A stretch of DNA of 64,000 bases from Ruegeria marisrubri (GTDB lineage Bacteria; Pseudomonadota; Alphaproteobacteria; Rhodobacterales; Rhodobacteraceae): assembly GCF_001507595.1 (NCBI RefSeq), contig NZ_LQBQ01000001.1, positions 248,001 through 312,000 on the forward strand, read 5' to 3'. The notes beneath the pieces were generated by a model that was given only the letters and a program-made list of their open reading frames with translations, was not told the origin of the DNA and did not search any database. The position numbers and the translations under genes were made by a program. Of the stretch, positions 17,474 through 27,060 are shown in pieces; positions within the stretch are counted from its first letter, which is position 1, and the number at the start of each line of letters is the position of its first letter.

Positions 17474-17527
17474 CGTGGCGATTTGTTACCGGATTGCGGG
17501 CCACGCTAAACAACACCGCTAAAAGGT
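17474..17527 (+). promoter_or_regulatory. SAM-II riboswitch
   Basis: The segment CGTGGCGATTTGTTACCGG, ATTGCGGGCCACG, then CTAAACAACACCGCTAAAAGG carries the SAM-II consensus in order: P1 stem GTGGC/GCCAC, the GATTTG and CCGGATTGC loop bases, and the 3' CGCTAAAAGG pseudoknot strand that doubles as a Shine-Dalgarno sequence. SAM-II aptamers sit ahead of metA, metX and metZ in alphaproteobacteria. SAM binding should mask AAAAGG and lower translation downstream. Confidence 0.88.
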
Positions 17528-17534
17528 CAGGATG

Positions 17535-17571
17535 AAAGCCCCCTTTCGCTTGACCGCGATTGGGGTTTTTT
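17535..17571 (+). terminator. Possible attenuator hairpin between riboswitch and metZ
   Basis: AAAGCCCC (17535-17542) can pair with GGGGTTTT (17562-17569) through eight pairs including one G-U, with a 19-base loop and two further T residues then C. It is weak as a terminator but lies exactly between the SAM-II aptamer and the metZ start, so it could add transcriptional control. Confidence 0.35.
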
Positions 17572-17606
17572 CTTTGCCCTCGGGTTCCGGGGCGGAAAGG
17601 AACGAG

Positions 17607-18797
17607 ATGAGCGACAGCTGGAGCAAGCGCACCAAGGCCGTGCATGGCGGCATCCGCCGCAGTCAATACAAAGAGGTGAGCGAGGCGATCTTCCTGACCC
17701 AAGGGTTCGTCTATGACACCGCCGAACAGGCCGAGGCGCGGTTCATCGAATCCGGCCCCGACGAGTTCATCTATGCCCGTTACGGCAACCCGACCGTGTC
17801 GATGTTCGAGCAGCGCATCGCGGCGCTGGAAGGGGCCGAGGATGCCTTTGCCACCGCATCCGGCATGGCGGCGGTGAACGGGGCGCTGACCTCGATGCTG
17901 AAGGCCGGGGACCATGTGGTTTCAGCCAAGGCGCTGTTCGGGTCGTGCCTGTATATCCTTGAAAACATCCTTGGCCGGTTCGGGGTCGAGGTGACTTTCG
18001 TCGACGGCACCGACCTGGAGCAGTGGAAGGCGGCGATCCGGCCCGACACCAAGGCGGTGTTCTTTGAATCCATGTCCAACCCGACGCTCGAGGTCATCGA
18101 CATTCAGGCGGTGGCCGAGCTGGCCCACGCGGTCGGGGCCACGGTGATCGTGGACAACGTGTTCTCGACCCCGGTCTTTTCCAAGGCCATCGAGCAGGGC
18201 GCTGACGTGGTGGTCTATTCGGCGACGAAACATATCGACGGGCAGGGCCGTGCGCTGGGCGGGGTGATCCTCGGCAGCAAGGAGTTCATCCGTGGCACGG
18301 TGGAACCCTATCTGAAACATACCGGCGGCGCGCTGAGCCCCTTCAACGCGTGGATCATGCTCAAGGGGCTCGAGACGATGGCGCTGCGGGTCAACGCGCA
18401 GGCCGAGACGGCGCAGAGGCTGGCCGAGGCGCTGGAGGGGCACCCGGCGCTGGCGCGGATCCTGTATCCCGGCCTCAGGAGCCATGCGCAGAACGCGCTG
18501 GTGCAGCGGCAGTTGGGCGGCAAGGGCGGCACCGTTGTGTCGCTGGACATCAAGGGCGGGAAAGAGGCGGCCTTTGCCTTTCTCAACGCGATGACCGTTC
18601 CGGTGATCTCGAACAACCTGGGCGACGCCAAGTCGATCGCCACGCACCCGGCAACCACGACGCATCAGCGCCTGAGCGACGCGCAGCGCGAAGAGCTTGG
18701 GATCACGCCGGGGTTGATCCGGCTGTCGGTCGGTCTGGAAGACGCGGGTGACTTGATAAACGACATCAATAATGCCTTGGAAGCGTCTCAAAAATAA
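17607..18797 (+). CDS. metZ: O-succinylhomoserine sulfhydrylase
   Basis: 396-residue PLP enzyme of the Cys/Met metabolism family. Lys208 in YSATKHIDGQG binds PLP; ARYGNPTVSMFEQRIAALEG, ESMSNPTLEVIDIQAVAELA and the C-terminal IRLSVGLEDAGDLINDI are family landmarks, and DGQGRALGG favours MetZ. It makes homocysteine from an activated homoserine and sulfide. I take the ATG at 17607 after AAGGAACGAG because it matches known N-termini; an in-frame ATG at 17532 directly behind the riboswitch's own AAAAGG would add 25 residues. An upstream SAM-II riboswitch places it in methionine synthesis. Confidence 0.93.
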   Translation: MSDSWSKRTKAVHGGIRRSQYKEVSEAIFLTQGFVYDTAEQAEARFIESGPDEFIYARYGNPTVSMFEQRIAALEGAEDAFATASGMAAVNGALTSMLKAGDHVVSAKALFGSCLYILENILGRFGVEVTFVDGTDLEQWKAAIRPDTKAVFFESMSNPTLEVIDIQAVAELAHAVGATVIVDNVFSTPVFSKAIEQGADVVVYSATKHIDGQGRALGGVILGSKEFIRGTVEPYLKHTGGALSPFNAWIMLKGLETMALRVNAQAETAQRLAEALEGHPALARILYPGLRSHAQNALVQRQLGGKGGTVVSLDIKGGKEAAFAFLNAMTVPVISNNLGDAKSIATHPATTTHQRLSDAQREELGITPGLIRLSVGLEDAGDLINDINNALEASQK

Positions 18798-18854
18798 AGA
18801 TTAATTTGCGTTGCGTGTCGCCCGGAAAGACGCCGGGCGTCCCCATGTCCGGGC

Positions 18855-19640
18855 TCACGAGGCCCGGCCGTAGAACCCCAGCCGTTCGCTTTCCGAGAAG
18901 CGGACACCGGGGTGTTCGTAGTAGGAAAACACCGCGATCACCCGTTCCTTGTCGCCCCTGACCGGCGTGACGCGGTGGGCGGTGTTCTTGCCCTTGAACA
19001 CGTTCAGCGTTCCGGGCGTCAGCCTGATGGTCCTGCTTTCCGGGTCTTCACCCCGCAGCAGCCGCGCCACGCCGTCATGGTTGGGGTTGTCCTCGCTGCG
19101 CAGGTCGGTGCGGTATTCGAATTCGCCGCCCGCGTCGGGGGCCTGCAGCAGCAGGGTCGTGGTGAATTCGGACCGGTCGAAATGCCAGTTCAGCGCCTGA
19201 CCCGGCCCGTAGGACATCACGTTCACCCGCGCCAGCGGATCGTCCATCACATGCAGCTGCGGCTTGCCCATCGTCGCGGCGAGGAAGGTGGCGAATTCCG
19301 GCCATTCATACAGGCGCAACAGGGCCGATCCCGCGATCTGGTCTGCGCAGAGCGTCCGGTTGGACGTATGGAACCGGGTCAGGGCCGGATGGTCCGGGGG
19401 TAGGTCATCGAGCGTCTTGAAATAGATGTTGTGCATCCGCTCGTGCAGAAAGGCATCCGAGGCGAAACGCGGCGCCATCCGTGACACCTCGGCCGCCGCC
19501 ACGTGCGGGTGCATCAGGCCCTCGAGGTTGAACATGCCCTGCGCGGCCAGATCGGCACGGCAGCGATCGACCAGCGCCTGCCACTGGGGGCTGTGCGGGC
19601 GGTGCAAGGGAAATCGGTCCAGGTCCAGGATATCCTGCAT
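18855..19640 (-). CDS. Fe(II)/2-oxoglutarate-dependent oxygenase, HalD/BesD-ArpA-like
   Basis: 261 residues, ATG behind GAGAGGAGTGAT. The double-stranded beta-helix ligands are His153 and Asp155 (ALNWHFDRSEFTTTLLLQ), His222 (NTAHRVTPVRGDKERVIAVF) and a 2-oxoglutarate-binding Arg233. Because Asp155 is present, the site should hydroxylate rather than halogenate: halogenases of this group replace the Asp by Gly. Substrates of relatives include free amino acids, but none can be named here. A short perfect palindrome lies 37 bases upstream. The gene is convergent with metZ and divergent from folE2. Confidence 0.8.
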   Translation of the reverse strand: MQDILDLDRFPLHRPHSPQWQALVDRCRADLAAQGMFNLEGLMHPHVAAAEVSRMAPRFASDAFLHERMHNIYFKTLDDLPPDHPALTRFHTSNRTLCADQIAGSALLRLYEWPEFATFLAATMGKPQLHVMDDPLARVNVMSYGPGQALNWHFDRSEFTTTLLLQAPDAGGEFEYRTDLRSEDNPNHDGVARLLRGEDPESRTIRLTPGTLNVFKGKNTAHRVTPVRGDKERVIAVFSYYEHPGVRFSESERLGFYGRAS

Positions 19641-19676
19641 ATCACTCCTCTCTCGGCGCAAAGGCTGAAGGCAAAC

Positions 19677-19695
19677 GAAACTGGCCTTCAGTTTC
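19677..19695. promoter_or_regulatory. Perfect 7+7 palindrome upstream of the oxygenase gene
   Basis: GAAACTG-GCCTT-CAGTTTC lies 37 bases before the oxygenase ATG (minus strand). It is a symmetric operator candidate, or a hairpin in the 5' leader; no T-run follows directly. Confidence 0.4.
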
Positions 19696-19871
19696 TTCCG
19701 TTCGCCGCCCGGAAACCGCCAGAAAACGGCAGAAAGGGCGTAGCCGTGCCGAAAATGACGGTTTTCAGCCACTTTTTTTCATCCGGAATGCTACTTGGCC
19801 CGTAATCACGCTAGATTGGAACTTGGGACGAAGTCGTCTATATACCGGCGACCAACCGAGGAAACGCGCCG

Positions 19872-20975
<1,104 letters not shown>

Positions 20976-21057
20976 AACCGCCCGGCACTCTTTCGGCGGT
21001 CACGCCGCGCGGTGGGGTGTGTCTGTAAGTTGACGTTACGTAAGGAAAAATCTGCGC

Positions 21058-21097
21058 TGCGGCGAAGTTTTGCCGCAGTGCAGAAAGTTTTGCTGCA
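21058..21097. promoter_or_regulatory. Tandem palindromes, PhaR-like sites ahead of the phasin-like gene
   Basis: Two dyads sit 21 bases apart: TGCGGC-N8-GCCGCA (21058-21077) and TGCAG-N9-CTGCA (21079-21097). Both have the same core AAGTTTTGCxGCA, so they are also direct repeats. PhaR, the polyhydroxybutyrate-responsive repressor, binds TGC/GCA-rich dyads of this kind before phasin genes in Rhodobacter and Paracoccus. The 320 bases between folE2 and the next gene otherwise hold no clear gene; ACGTTACGTAAGG lies just upstream. Confidence 0.45.
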
Positions 21098-21297
21098 CCT
21101 GCGCCCCGATTCGCCCTATGCTTGCTGCAAAGGCAACAGTCGCAACTTGCCGCTTGGGGTGGCAAGGCACCGGACCGAAAGGGGGCCGAGATGCGCGAGG
21201 CACATGTCTGCAAGGCGATACCAGCCCGCCCAGCGCGTCGCGGGGGCTGTCTGCCGCACTGTCTTCAAGAAGTCGTTTTTCAAAGGAGCAAGTCGCA

Positions 21298-22002
21298 ATG
21301 ATTCCGATTTCCCAACCGCTTGAGATTCAGGCCGCAGCCGTCCGCGTCGCGGGCTACGCACTGGCCAACCAACTGAAGATCATGCAGATCATGACACGCT
21401 CGGCCATGGATCTGCCGATGTTGCAGGTCCACGCGCTGCACGTCGCGGCAGCGGGACCGTCGAGCGAGACCCGTGCGTTTGAGCCGGTCGAAGAGAAAGC
21501 CAAGGCCGTACCGGCAAGGAAAGCATCGGCTGCCCGCGCCAAACCCGCCAGCAGCCGCAGGAAAGCGGCACCGTCCAAGCCTGCACCCGCCAAGCCTGCG
21601 TCGGTCAAGGCAGCAGCGAAGTCCGTGAAAGAGGCGACGGTTGCGCCTGTTGCGGCAGAGCCCAAGGCGGTCTCGGTCAAGGCCAAGCCGGAGCCCGTCA
21701 AGAAGGTCGCACCGGCCGCCAAGGCCGCGCCGGTCAAAAAGCCTGAAGCCGTTGCCTCCGGGCCGGCCGCCGTTGAGACAAAGACCGTGAAAGTTCGGCC
21801 GACGAAGGAAGCCGCGCCCGAGGCGGCCAAACCCGCCCGCAAGGCGAAGGTCTCGGCAGCCGAACCGGCAAAGGCAACGAATCCGGCAGCGCCTCGCGCT
21901 TCGGCCAGCAGCAAGGCCGCGCCGAAACCGCGCGCGCGTCGCCCTCGGGCGCCGTCCAAGCCGCCGGCGATGCCGGAACGGAAACCGGAATCCGACAGCT
22001 GA
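21298..22002 (+). CDS. Lys/Ala/Pro-rich protein with phasin-like N-terminus (phasin- or histone H1-like)
   Basis: 234 residues. ATG is placed behind AAAGGAGCAAGTCGCA. The first 55 residues (MIPISQPLEIQAAAVRVAGY...) form a mostly amphipathic helical stretch; the rest (about 56-234) is disordered and built from Ala, Lys and Pro in AAPVKKPE-like units, giving a strongly basic tail. PhaF-type phasins combine a granule-binding N-domain with such a histone-like tail, and H1-like nucleoid proteins have the tail alone. The tandem TGC/GCA palindromes upstream favour a link with polyester granules. I cannot prove either role from sequence. Confidence 0.6.
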   Translation: MIPISQPLEIQAAAVRVAGYALANQLKIMQIMTRSAMDLPMLQVHALHVAAAGPSSETRAFEPVEEKAKAVPARKASAARAKPASSRRKAAPSKPAPAKPASVKAAAKSVKEATVAPVAAEPKAVSVKAKPEPVKKVAPAAKAAPVKKPEAVASGPAAVETKTVKVRPTKEAAPEAAKPARKAKVSAAEPAKATNPAAPRASASSKAAPKPRARRPRAPSKPPAMPERKPESDS

Positions 22003-22054
22003 GGCAACGCCTTCGGCTTGACAGGGCCTGATCGTCGCGCCAACCCTGCGCGTC

Positions 22055-23503
22055 ATGATGGATCTGCGCCCTGTCGGATATGTGATCGGCCTGCTGGTCG
22101 CCCTGCTTGGCGCGACCATGCTGCTGCCGTTGGTCGCCGACCTGCTGGAAGGGCGCGGGGAATGGCCGGTTTTCCTTGAAAGCGCGATCATCACCGTCCT
22201 GACAGGCAGCGTTCTGGCGATGAGCTGTGCCAATGGCGTGGGCGAGGGGCTGAAGATCCGGCAGACCTTTCTGGTCACGACCGGCGTGTGGGTCGCCTTG
22301 CCGTTCTTTGGGGCGATTCCCTTTGTTTTCGGCGAAACCGAGCTGCGCTTTGTCGATGCCCTGTTCGAGGCGATGTCGGGGCTGACCACCACGGGTTCGA
22401 CCGTGCTGGCCGGCCTCGACGGCCTGCCGCGCGGCCTGCTGTTGTGGCGCGGGTTGCTGCAATGGCTGGGCGGCATCGGCATCATCGTGTTCGCGATGGT
22501 GTTCCTGCCCGAACTGCGCGTGGGCGGGATGCAGATCTTCCGCTCGGAGGGTTTCGAAACCATGGGAAAAATCCTGCCGCGCGCGCAGGAGATCGCGGGC
22601 CAGATCGGCTTTATCTACGTTTTCCTGACCATGGTCTGCGCGCTTGTCTATGCAGGCTTGGGCATGAGCTTTTTCGATGCGCTGGTGCATTCGCTGACCA
22701 CGATGTCCACCGGCGGGTTTTCCAACTATGACGCCTCTTTCGGGGCCTTTTCCGGAGCGCCGGAGTACGCGGCCACCGTCTTCATGATCCTCGCGGCGCT
22801 GCCCTTCGCCCGTTATGTCCAGTTCGTTCACGGCAATGCCCGCCCGATCCTGCAGGACAGCCAGATCCGGGTCTTCCTGGCGACCATCGCGGTGCTGGTT
22901 GTGGCGACGGCAACGGCGCTCGCGTCCTTTTCGTCTCTGCCCTGGGAGCAGGCCTTTCGCCAGTCGCTGTTCAACATCACCTCGATCATCTCGGGCACCG
23001 GTTATGCCAGCGTGGACTACATGGCATGGGGCAGTCTGGCCGTGATGATGTTCTTTTTCATCGGCCTGATCGGAGGCTGCGCCGGATCGACCGTGTGTTC
23101 CATCAAGATCTTCCGCTATCAGCTGCTTTTTGCCTCGATCAAGGTTCAGATCCGCCGTATCCGCGCGCCGCATGGGGTGTTCGTCCCGCAATATGACGGC
23201 CGCCCGATCGGCCCGGACGTGCTGAGCTCGGTGATGAGCTTTTTCATGTTCTTCGTCGTGACGCTGGGGATCGTATCCTGGGGGCTGGCGCTGACCGGGC
23301 TGGATTTCATCACGGCAGTGTCGGGGGCGGCGACCGCGTTGGCCAATGTCGGCCCCGGTTTGGGGCCGCAGATCGGGCCGGCTGGGAATTTTTCCGGTCT
23401 CAATGACGCTGCGAAGTGGATGCTGACCGCGGCCATGCTCATCGGCCGACTGGAGCTGATGGCGATCTACGCGCTCTTCACCCTCAAATTCTGGAGAAAC
23501 TGA
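22055..23503 (+). CDS. trkH: TrkH-type potassium uptake transporter
   Basis: 482 residues with the four pore-loop selectivity regions of the Trk/Ktr/HKT superfamily: SGLTTTGSTVLA, TTMSTGGFSNYD, IISGTGYASVDY and GGCAGSTVCSIKIF. Eight pore-lining plus two N-terminal helices fit the length. TrkH passes K+ and needs the TrkA regulatory subunit, which is not in the window. Two ATG codons (22055, 22058) are possible starts. The stop overlaps the start of the following decarboxylase gene (TGATG), so the two are co-translated although no functional tie is obvious. Confidence 0.92.
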   Translation: MMDLRPVGYVIGLLVALLGATMLLPLVADLLEGRGEWPVFLESAIITVLTGSVLAMSCANGVGEGLKIRQTFLVTTGVWVALPFFGAIPFVFGETELRFVDALFEAMSGLTTTGSTVLAGLDGLPRGLLLWRGLLQWLGGIGIIVFAMVFLPELRVGGMQIFRSEGFETMGKILPRAQEIAGQIGFIYVFLTMVCALVYAGLGMSFFDALVHSLTTMSTGGFSNYDASFGAFSGAPEYAATVFMILAALPFARYVQFVHGNARPILQDSQIRVFLATIAVLVVATATALASFSSLPWEQAFRQSLFNITSIISGTGYASVDYMAWGSLAVMMFFFIGLIGGCAGSTVCSIKIFRYQLLFASIKVQIRRIRAPHGVFVPQYDGRPIGPDVLSSVMSFFMFFVVTLGIVSWGLALTGLDFITAVSGAATALANVGPGLGPQIGPAGNFSGLNDAAKWMLTAAMLIGRLELMAIYALFTLKFWRN

Positions 23504-25077
23504 TGAAAAGGCCGCTTGGCGCGCAGATATCGCACATGCTCAGGGACCGCGGGGTCGAGGTCATTTTCGGCATCCCCGGCGTGCATAACCAAGAGATGTA
23601 TCGCGGCATCGAAGAGGCCGGCATCACCCATGTTCTGGCGCGTCATGAGCAGGGCGCGGGTTTCATGGCCGATGGCTATGCGCGGGCGACCGGCAAGCCT
23701 GGCGTGGCCTATGTGATCACCGGGCCGGGTCTGTGCAACATCATGACGCCGATGGGGCAGGCCTATTCGGATTCGGTGCCGATGCTGGTGATCTCTTCGT
23801 GCCTTGACGAGACCGAGGCGCGGCGCGGGCAGTTGCACCAGATGAAGGATCAGCGGGGCGCGGCCGAGACCGTGTGCGACTGGTCCTACCGGGCGGAAAC
23901 CGCACAGGCGGCCTATGGGCTGGTCGAGCGCGCCTTTGAGGAGTTCGAGCTGTCGCGCCCGCGCCCCAAGCACATTCAGGTGCCGATCGCGCGGCTCGAG
24001 GCCGAGGCCGACCCGGCCCCGTTCCCGAACCAGCCCGCCTTGCGCACCAAGGCGTTGCAGCCCGATATCTCGCCCGTCCTGTCGCTGCTGAACACTGCGC
24101 GGCGGCCGCTGTTCATCCTGGGCGGCGGGGCGCGGTCGAACCTGTGGCGCCAGATCCTGACCCAGCTGGGCGCGGCCTGTTTCACCACCTATGCGGGACG
24201 CGGGCTGGTCGGCACGGGCTATCCGCTGGACTTCGGCGCCATGCTGCCCCGGCCGGGCAGCGCCGAGATCATCGGCTCGGCCGATCTGGTGATTGCCGTG
24301 GGCACGGAACTGGCCGAGGTCGATCTGTGGCGCAGCCAACTGGGCCACAAGGCGGTGCTGGTGCGGGTGGATCTCGACCCCGAAGTGCTGTCGGACGAGC
24401 ATCGCGCCATGGTCAAGCTGCAGGCGGAGGCTGAGAGTTTCGCCTACGCGCTGTGGGAGGCCACCGAGACCGCCAGGCCCGCGACGGGCTGGAGCCCCGG
24501 CGAGGTGGCCGAGGCGCGGGCGCGCTGGCGGGCCGAGGTGGATGCTGAGCGCCCCGGCATCGTTCCGGTGATCGACGCCCTGCGCGCAGCGATGCCCGCG
24601 GACACGATGATCTATTCCGACATGACCCAGTTCGCCTATGTCGCGAAAGAGGTCTGGGACATGGCCTTTCCCCACCACTGGCATCACCCGACCGGGTTCG
24701 GCACGCTGGGCTATGCCCTGCCGGCGGGGATCGGCGGCGCGGTGGCCCGGCGCGGCAGGCCGACGGCGGTGATCGCGGGGGACTATGGCTTTCACTACAC
24801 GATGCAGGAACTGGGCGTTGCCGTCGAGCTTGGGCTGCCGCTGCCGATCATCCTGTGGGACAATGGCAAGCTGAAAGAGATCGAGGACAGCATGGTGCGC
24901 GGCCAGATCGCGCCGAACGCGGTGGTCGCCCGCAACCCGGATTTCTGCAAGCTGGCCGAGGCGTTCGGAGCGGCCTCGGCGGCGCCCGCGACATTGGACG
25001 AGATGCAGCAGGTCGTTCGCGCGGCATTCAAGGCGTCGGGGCCGACGCTGATCCGCCTGACACCGGACATCGTGTGA
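23503..25077 (+). CDS. ThDP-dependent enzyme, 5-guanidino-2-oxopentanoate decarboxylase-like
   Basis: 524 residues of the acetolactate synthase/benzoylformate decarboxylase superfamily: PYR domain (about 1-165, with catalytic Glu in ARHEQGAGFMADGYARATGK), central domain (about 185-320) and PP domain (about 345-510) with the ThDP motif GDYGFHYTMQELGVAV ... WDN. The GxPGVHNQEMYRGIE start and conserved LDETEARRGQLHQMKDQRG recall enzymes annotated as 5-guanidino-2-oxopentanoate decarboxylase (arginine transamination route, AruI). Function is inferred by resemblance. It overlaps trkH by one base and is followed by a hairpin terminator. Confidence 0.8.
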   Translation: MKRPLGAQISHMLRDRGVEVIFGIPGVHNQEMYRGIEEAGITHVLARHEQGAGFMADGYARATGKPGVAYVITGPGLCNIMTPMGQAYSDSVPMLVISSCLDETEARRGQLHQMKDQRGAAETVCDWSYRAETAQAAYGLVERAFEEFELSRPRPKHIQVPIARLEAEADPAPFPNQPALRTKALQPDISPVLSLLNTARRPLFILGGGARSNLWRQILTQLGAACFTTYAGRGLVGTGYPLDFGAMLPRPGSAEIIGSADLVIAVGTELAEVDLWRSQLGHKAVLVRVDLDPEVLSDEHRAMVKLQAEAESFAYALWEATETARPATGWSPGEVAEARARWRAEVDAERPGIVPVIDALRAAMPADTMIYSDMTQFAYVAKEVWDMAFPHHWHHPTGFGTLGYALPAGIGGAVARRGRPTAVIAGDYGFHYTMQELGVAVELGLPLPIILWDNGKLKEIEDSMVRGQIAPNAVVARNPDFCKLAEAFGAASAAPATLDEMQQVVRAAFKASGPTLIRLTPDIV

Positions 25078-25104
25078 GAAAAGAGCCGGGGTTTTCCCCG
25101 GCTC
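25076..25104 (-). terminator. Terminator for the minus-strand pseudoprotease gene
   Basis: Perfect 9-bp stem GAGCCGGGG / CCCCGGCTC with a four-base loop (25083-25104). On the minus strand it is followed by TTTTCTC; on the plus strand only ATCTC follows, so it is mainly a minus-strand terminator though it also ends the decarboxylase message region. Confidence 0.75.
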
Positions 25105-25107
25105 ATC

Positions 25108-26853
25108 TCAATCCCAGCAGCTGACCAGAACGGTCATTTCCGAGGCCCGGTTGTTCAGTTCGTCGGGCGAAATCTCATGCTCGGCCTGGGCCGGTTCAGC
25201 GTGCAGGCCGGCATCTGCCAGCAACCCGGCAAGGGCTTCGGCATCGGCGGCAAGGCTGACGTTTTGCGGCAGCGACTTGCCCTTGGACGGCCGGGACAGA
25301 AGGATTCCCACCACGCTGCCATTTTCGTCCAGAACAGGCCCTCCCGCGTCACCGGCCTGTGCTTCGAGGTCCAGCCGGGACATGGCGTCCTCGCCATTCA
25401 GCCCGCGGACGTCCGAGACCTTGCCGAAGGTCAGGGTCGGAGCCCCCAGTGCGCCCTCGTAGGAGTATCCCGAAACCGCCACTTCGGACGAGATGCGGGG
25501 TTCGGCCGTGCCAAGCTGCGCGACGGACATGGGAACGAGGGCCTTAGTCGGACGCAAGAGGGCCACGCCCAGTTGGTCGTCCAGTTTCGCGACCTCGGCG
25601 TCGAACCGGTCGTCGATGGTGATCCGCGAGCAGCCCGTGGTCGCCTCGGCCACGGTCAGGACTGCCCCGTCCGGCGCGGCGAAAAAGCCCGAGCGGGACA
25701 GGCGCGGCTTGCGGATGCGCAGGCCGGCCAGCAGGTCGATCTGCTGCTCGGCCTGCGCCCCTGCCGTGTCGGGCAGGACGCCATCCAGCCGCCGGAAGCT
25801 GGCCTTCATCGCCGCCAAAACGCGGGCGCGCCTGGCCTCGTCGCCTTCGGGCCAGACCAGGGTAAAGCCCTTGATCTCGCCATTCTCAAGCCTGGCCTCG
25901 GTGTGGGACACGATGCCGTTGCCTTGTCCCTCGAGGACAAAGCCCGTCTTGCTGCGCGAGCGCGGCCCGTCGAGCGGCACGATTTCCAGAGACTGCATCA
26001 CCTCGTAGAGGCCGCGCAGCGTGGCCTCGTCGCCCTTCTGGCTGATCAGCAGGACCCGGGCGCCCAGGTCAGACGTGCTTTCGAAATGCGCAAACGGCGC
26101 CTCGTGCCGGTCGAACCGGATCACGCCCATGGGCAGTTGCATCTCGATGCCGGCGTCACGGTCCGCGTAGCGCTCCATGCCGACGCTGGTGAGGGGTTCG
26201 TTGTAGTCGTCCATCAGGCGTTTGCGCTGCAACGTGGTCAGGACGCCGGTGGCCTCGTACCCGTTGTAGATCTGCCAGTCGGCCATCGAGCGGCGGGTGC
26301 CGGGGCCGAAAGCGCCATCGATGGCGGCGTTGTAAAAACCCGCAGCCTGCAGCGCCAGTTGCAGGGCCTTGCGTTCTTGCTGGGTCAGCAGCCGCTCGCT
26401 CTGGCGGGCTTCGGCGGGTGTTTCATCCTCGGGCTCGTCGCGATGCACGATCTCGGGTTGTTCCGGCTCGGCCGGTTGCGGCACCGGGGTCACGACGGCC
26501 GGCTGGTTCAGAACGTTCGCGCCGATCGGCCAGAACTGAGGCCCCAGCGACCGGGAAAAGGCAAGAAAGCTGTCGCGCGGGATCTGCCCCTCGGCCCGGT
26601 AGACGCGCAGGACCTGTTCGGCGTCCGACCGCAGGTAGGGGCCCAGCACGATCGCATACCAGCCGCTGCTCAGCCGGAACCCGTTCACATCGGCCAGCAC
26701 GTCGGAATAGGCCTGCGCCCGGTCCTGCGCCTGGCGCAGCGTCGGTTGGGCCTCGATCTGGACCCAGACGCCTTCTTCTTGCCCCTGCTGGGCGACGGCG
26801 GCCTGCAGGCCGGTGAAGACAAGGAAAACAATTGCCGTGAATGCTCGTATCAT
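25108..26853 (-). CDS. Secreted SPOR-like / peptidoglycan-binding / trypsin-fold protein lacking the catalytic triad
   Basis: 581 residues. A signal peptide (MIRAFTAIVFLVFTGLQAAV) leads to a SPOR-like segment (about 28-100), a Pro-rich linker, a PG_binding_1 domain (about 156-212, ALQAAGFYNAAIDGAFGPGT) and a C-terminal trypsin-like fold (about 385-545). At the three triad places the protein has Glu403 (VLTVAEATTGC, where His is expected), Gly429 (DDQLGVALLRP, where Asp is expected) and Ala503 (QAGDAGGPVLDENG, where Ser is expected), so it should be a pseudoprotease. The start is set at the signal peptide; the open frame further upstream is rejected. It would act at the cell wall, perhaps as a binding or scaffold protein. 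Confidence 0.82.
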   Translation of the reverse strand: MIRAFTAIVFLVFTGLQAAVAQQGQEEGVWVQIEAQPTLRQAQDRAQAYSDVLADVNGFRLSSGWYAIVLGPYLRSDAEQVLRVYRAEGQIPRDSFLAFSRSLGPQFWPIGANVLNQPAVVTPVPQPAEPEQPEIVHRDEPEDETPAEARQSERLLTQQERKALQLALQAAGFYNAAIDGAFGPGTRRSMADWQIYNGYEATGVLTTLQRKRLMDDYNEPLTSVGMERYADRDAGIEMQLPMGVIRFDRHEAPFAHFESTSDLGARVLLISQKGDEATLRGLYEVMQSLEIVPLDGPRSRSKTGFVLEGQGNGIVSHTEARLENGEIKGFTLVWPEGDEARRARVLAAMKASFRRLDGVLPDTAGAQAEQQIDLLAGLRIRKPRLSRSGFFAAPDGAVLTVAEATTGCSRITIDDRFDAEVAKLDDQLGVALLRPTKALVPMSVAQLGTAEPRISSEVAVSGYSYEGALGAPTLTFGKVSDVRGLNGEDAMSRLDLEAQAGDAGGPVLDENGSVVGILLSRPSKGKSLPQNVSLAADAEALAGLLADAGLHAEPAQAEHEISPDELNNRASEMTVLVSCWD

Positions 26854-26984
26854 CTTTTGTCCCGTAATCCGGAATGTCTTGGTCTTTTGGGAACCATAAG
26901 CAGGATTCCGGCGCGATTGCCATGCCCGGAAAGAGGGGACGGGCGGGTGTGGCGATGCGGCGACAGCCTGTGCCATTGGCCCGT

Positions 26985-27013
26985 TGACGCCCATTGGCCG
27001 CTTGCATAGGAAG
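26985..27013 (+). promoter_or_regulatory. Candidate promoter for glyQ
   Basis: TTGACG (26985-26990), a 17-base spacer and TAGGAA (27008-27013), 47 bases before the glyQ ATG. This is a sequence-only sigma-70-like match. Confidence 0.4.
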
Positions 27014-27060
27014 AGCGCAACCGACCGAAACCGGGCCGGAAAGCGTCCAGAGGAAATGTC

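Noticed and set aside
25177..27009. 610-codon plus-strand open frame opposite the pseudoprotease
   Set aside because: Shadow of the minus-strand gene, which has signal peptide and domains.
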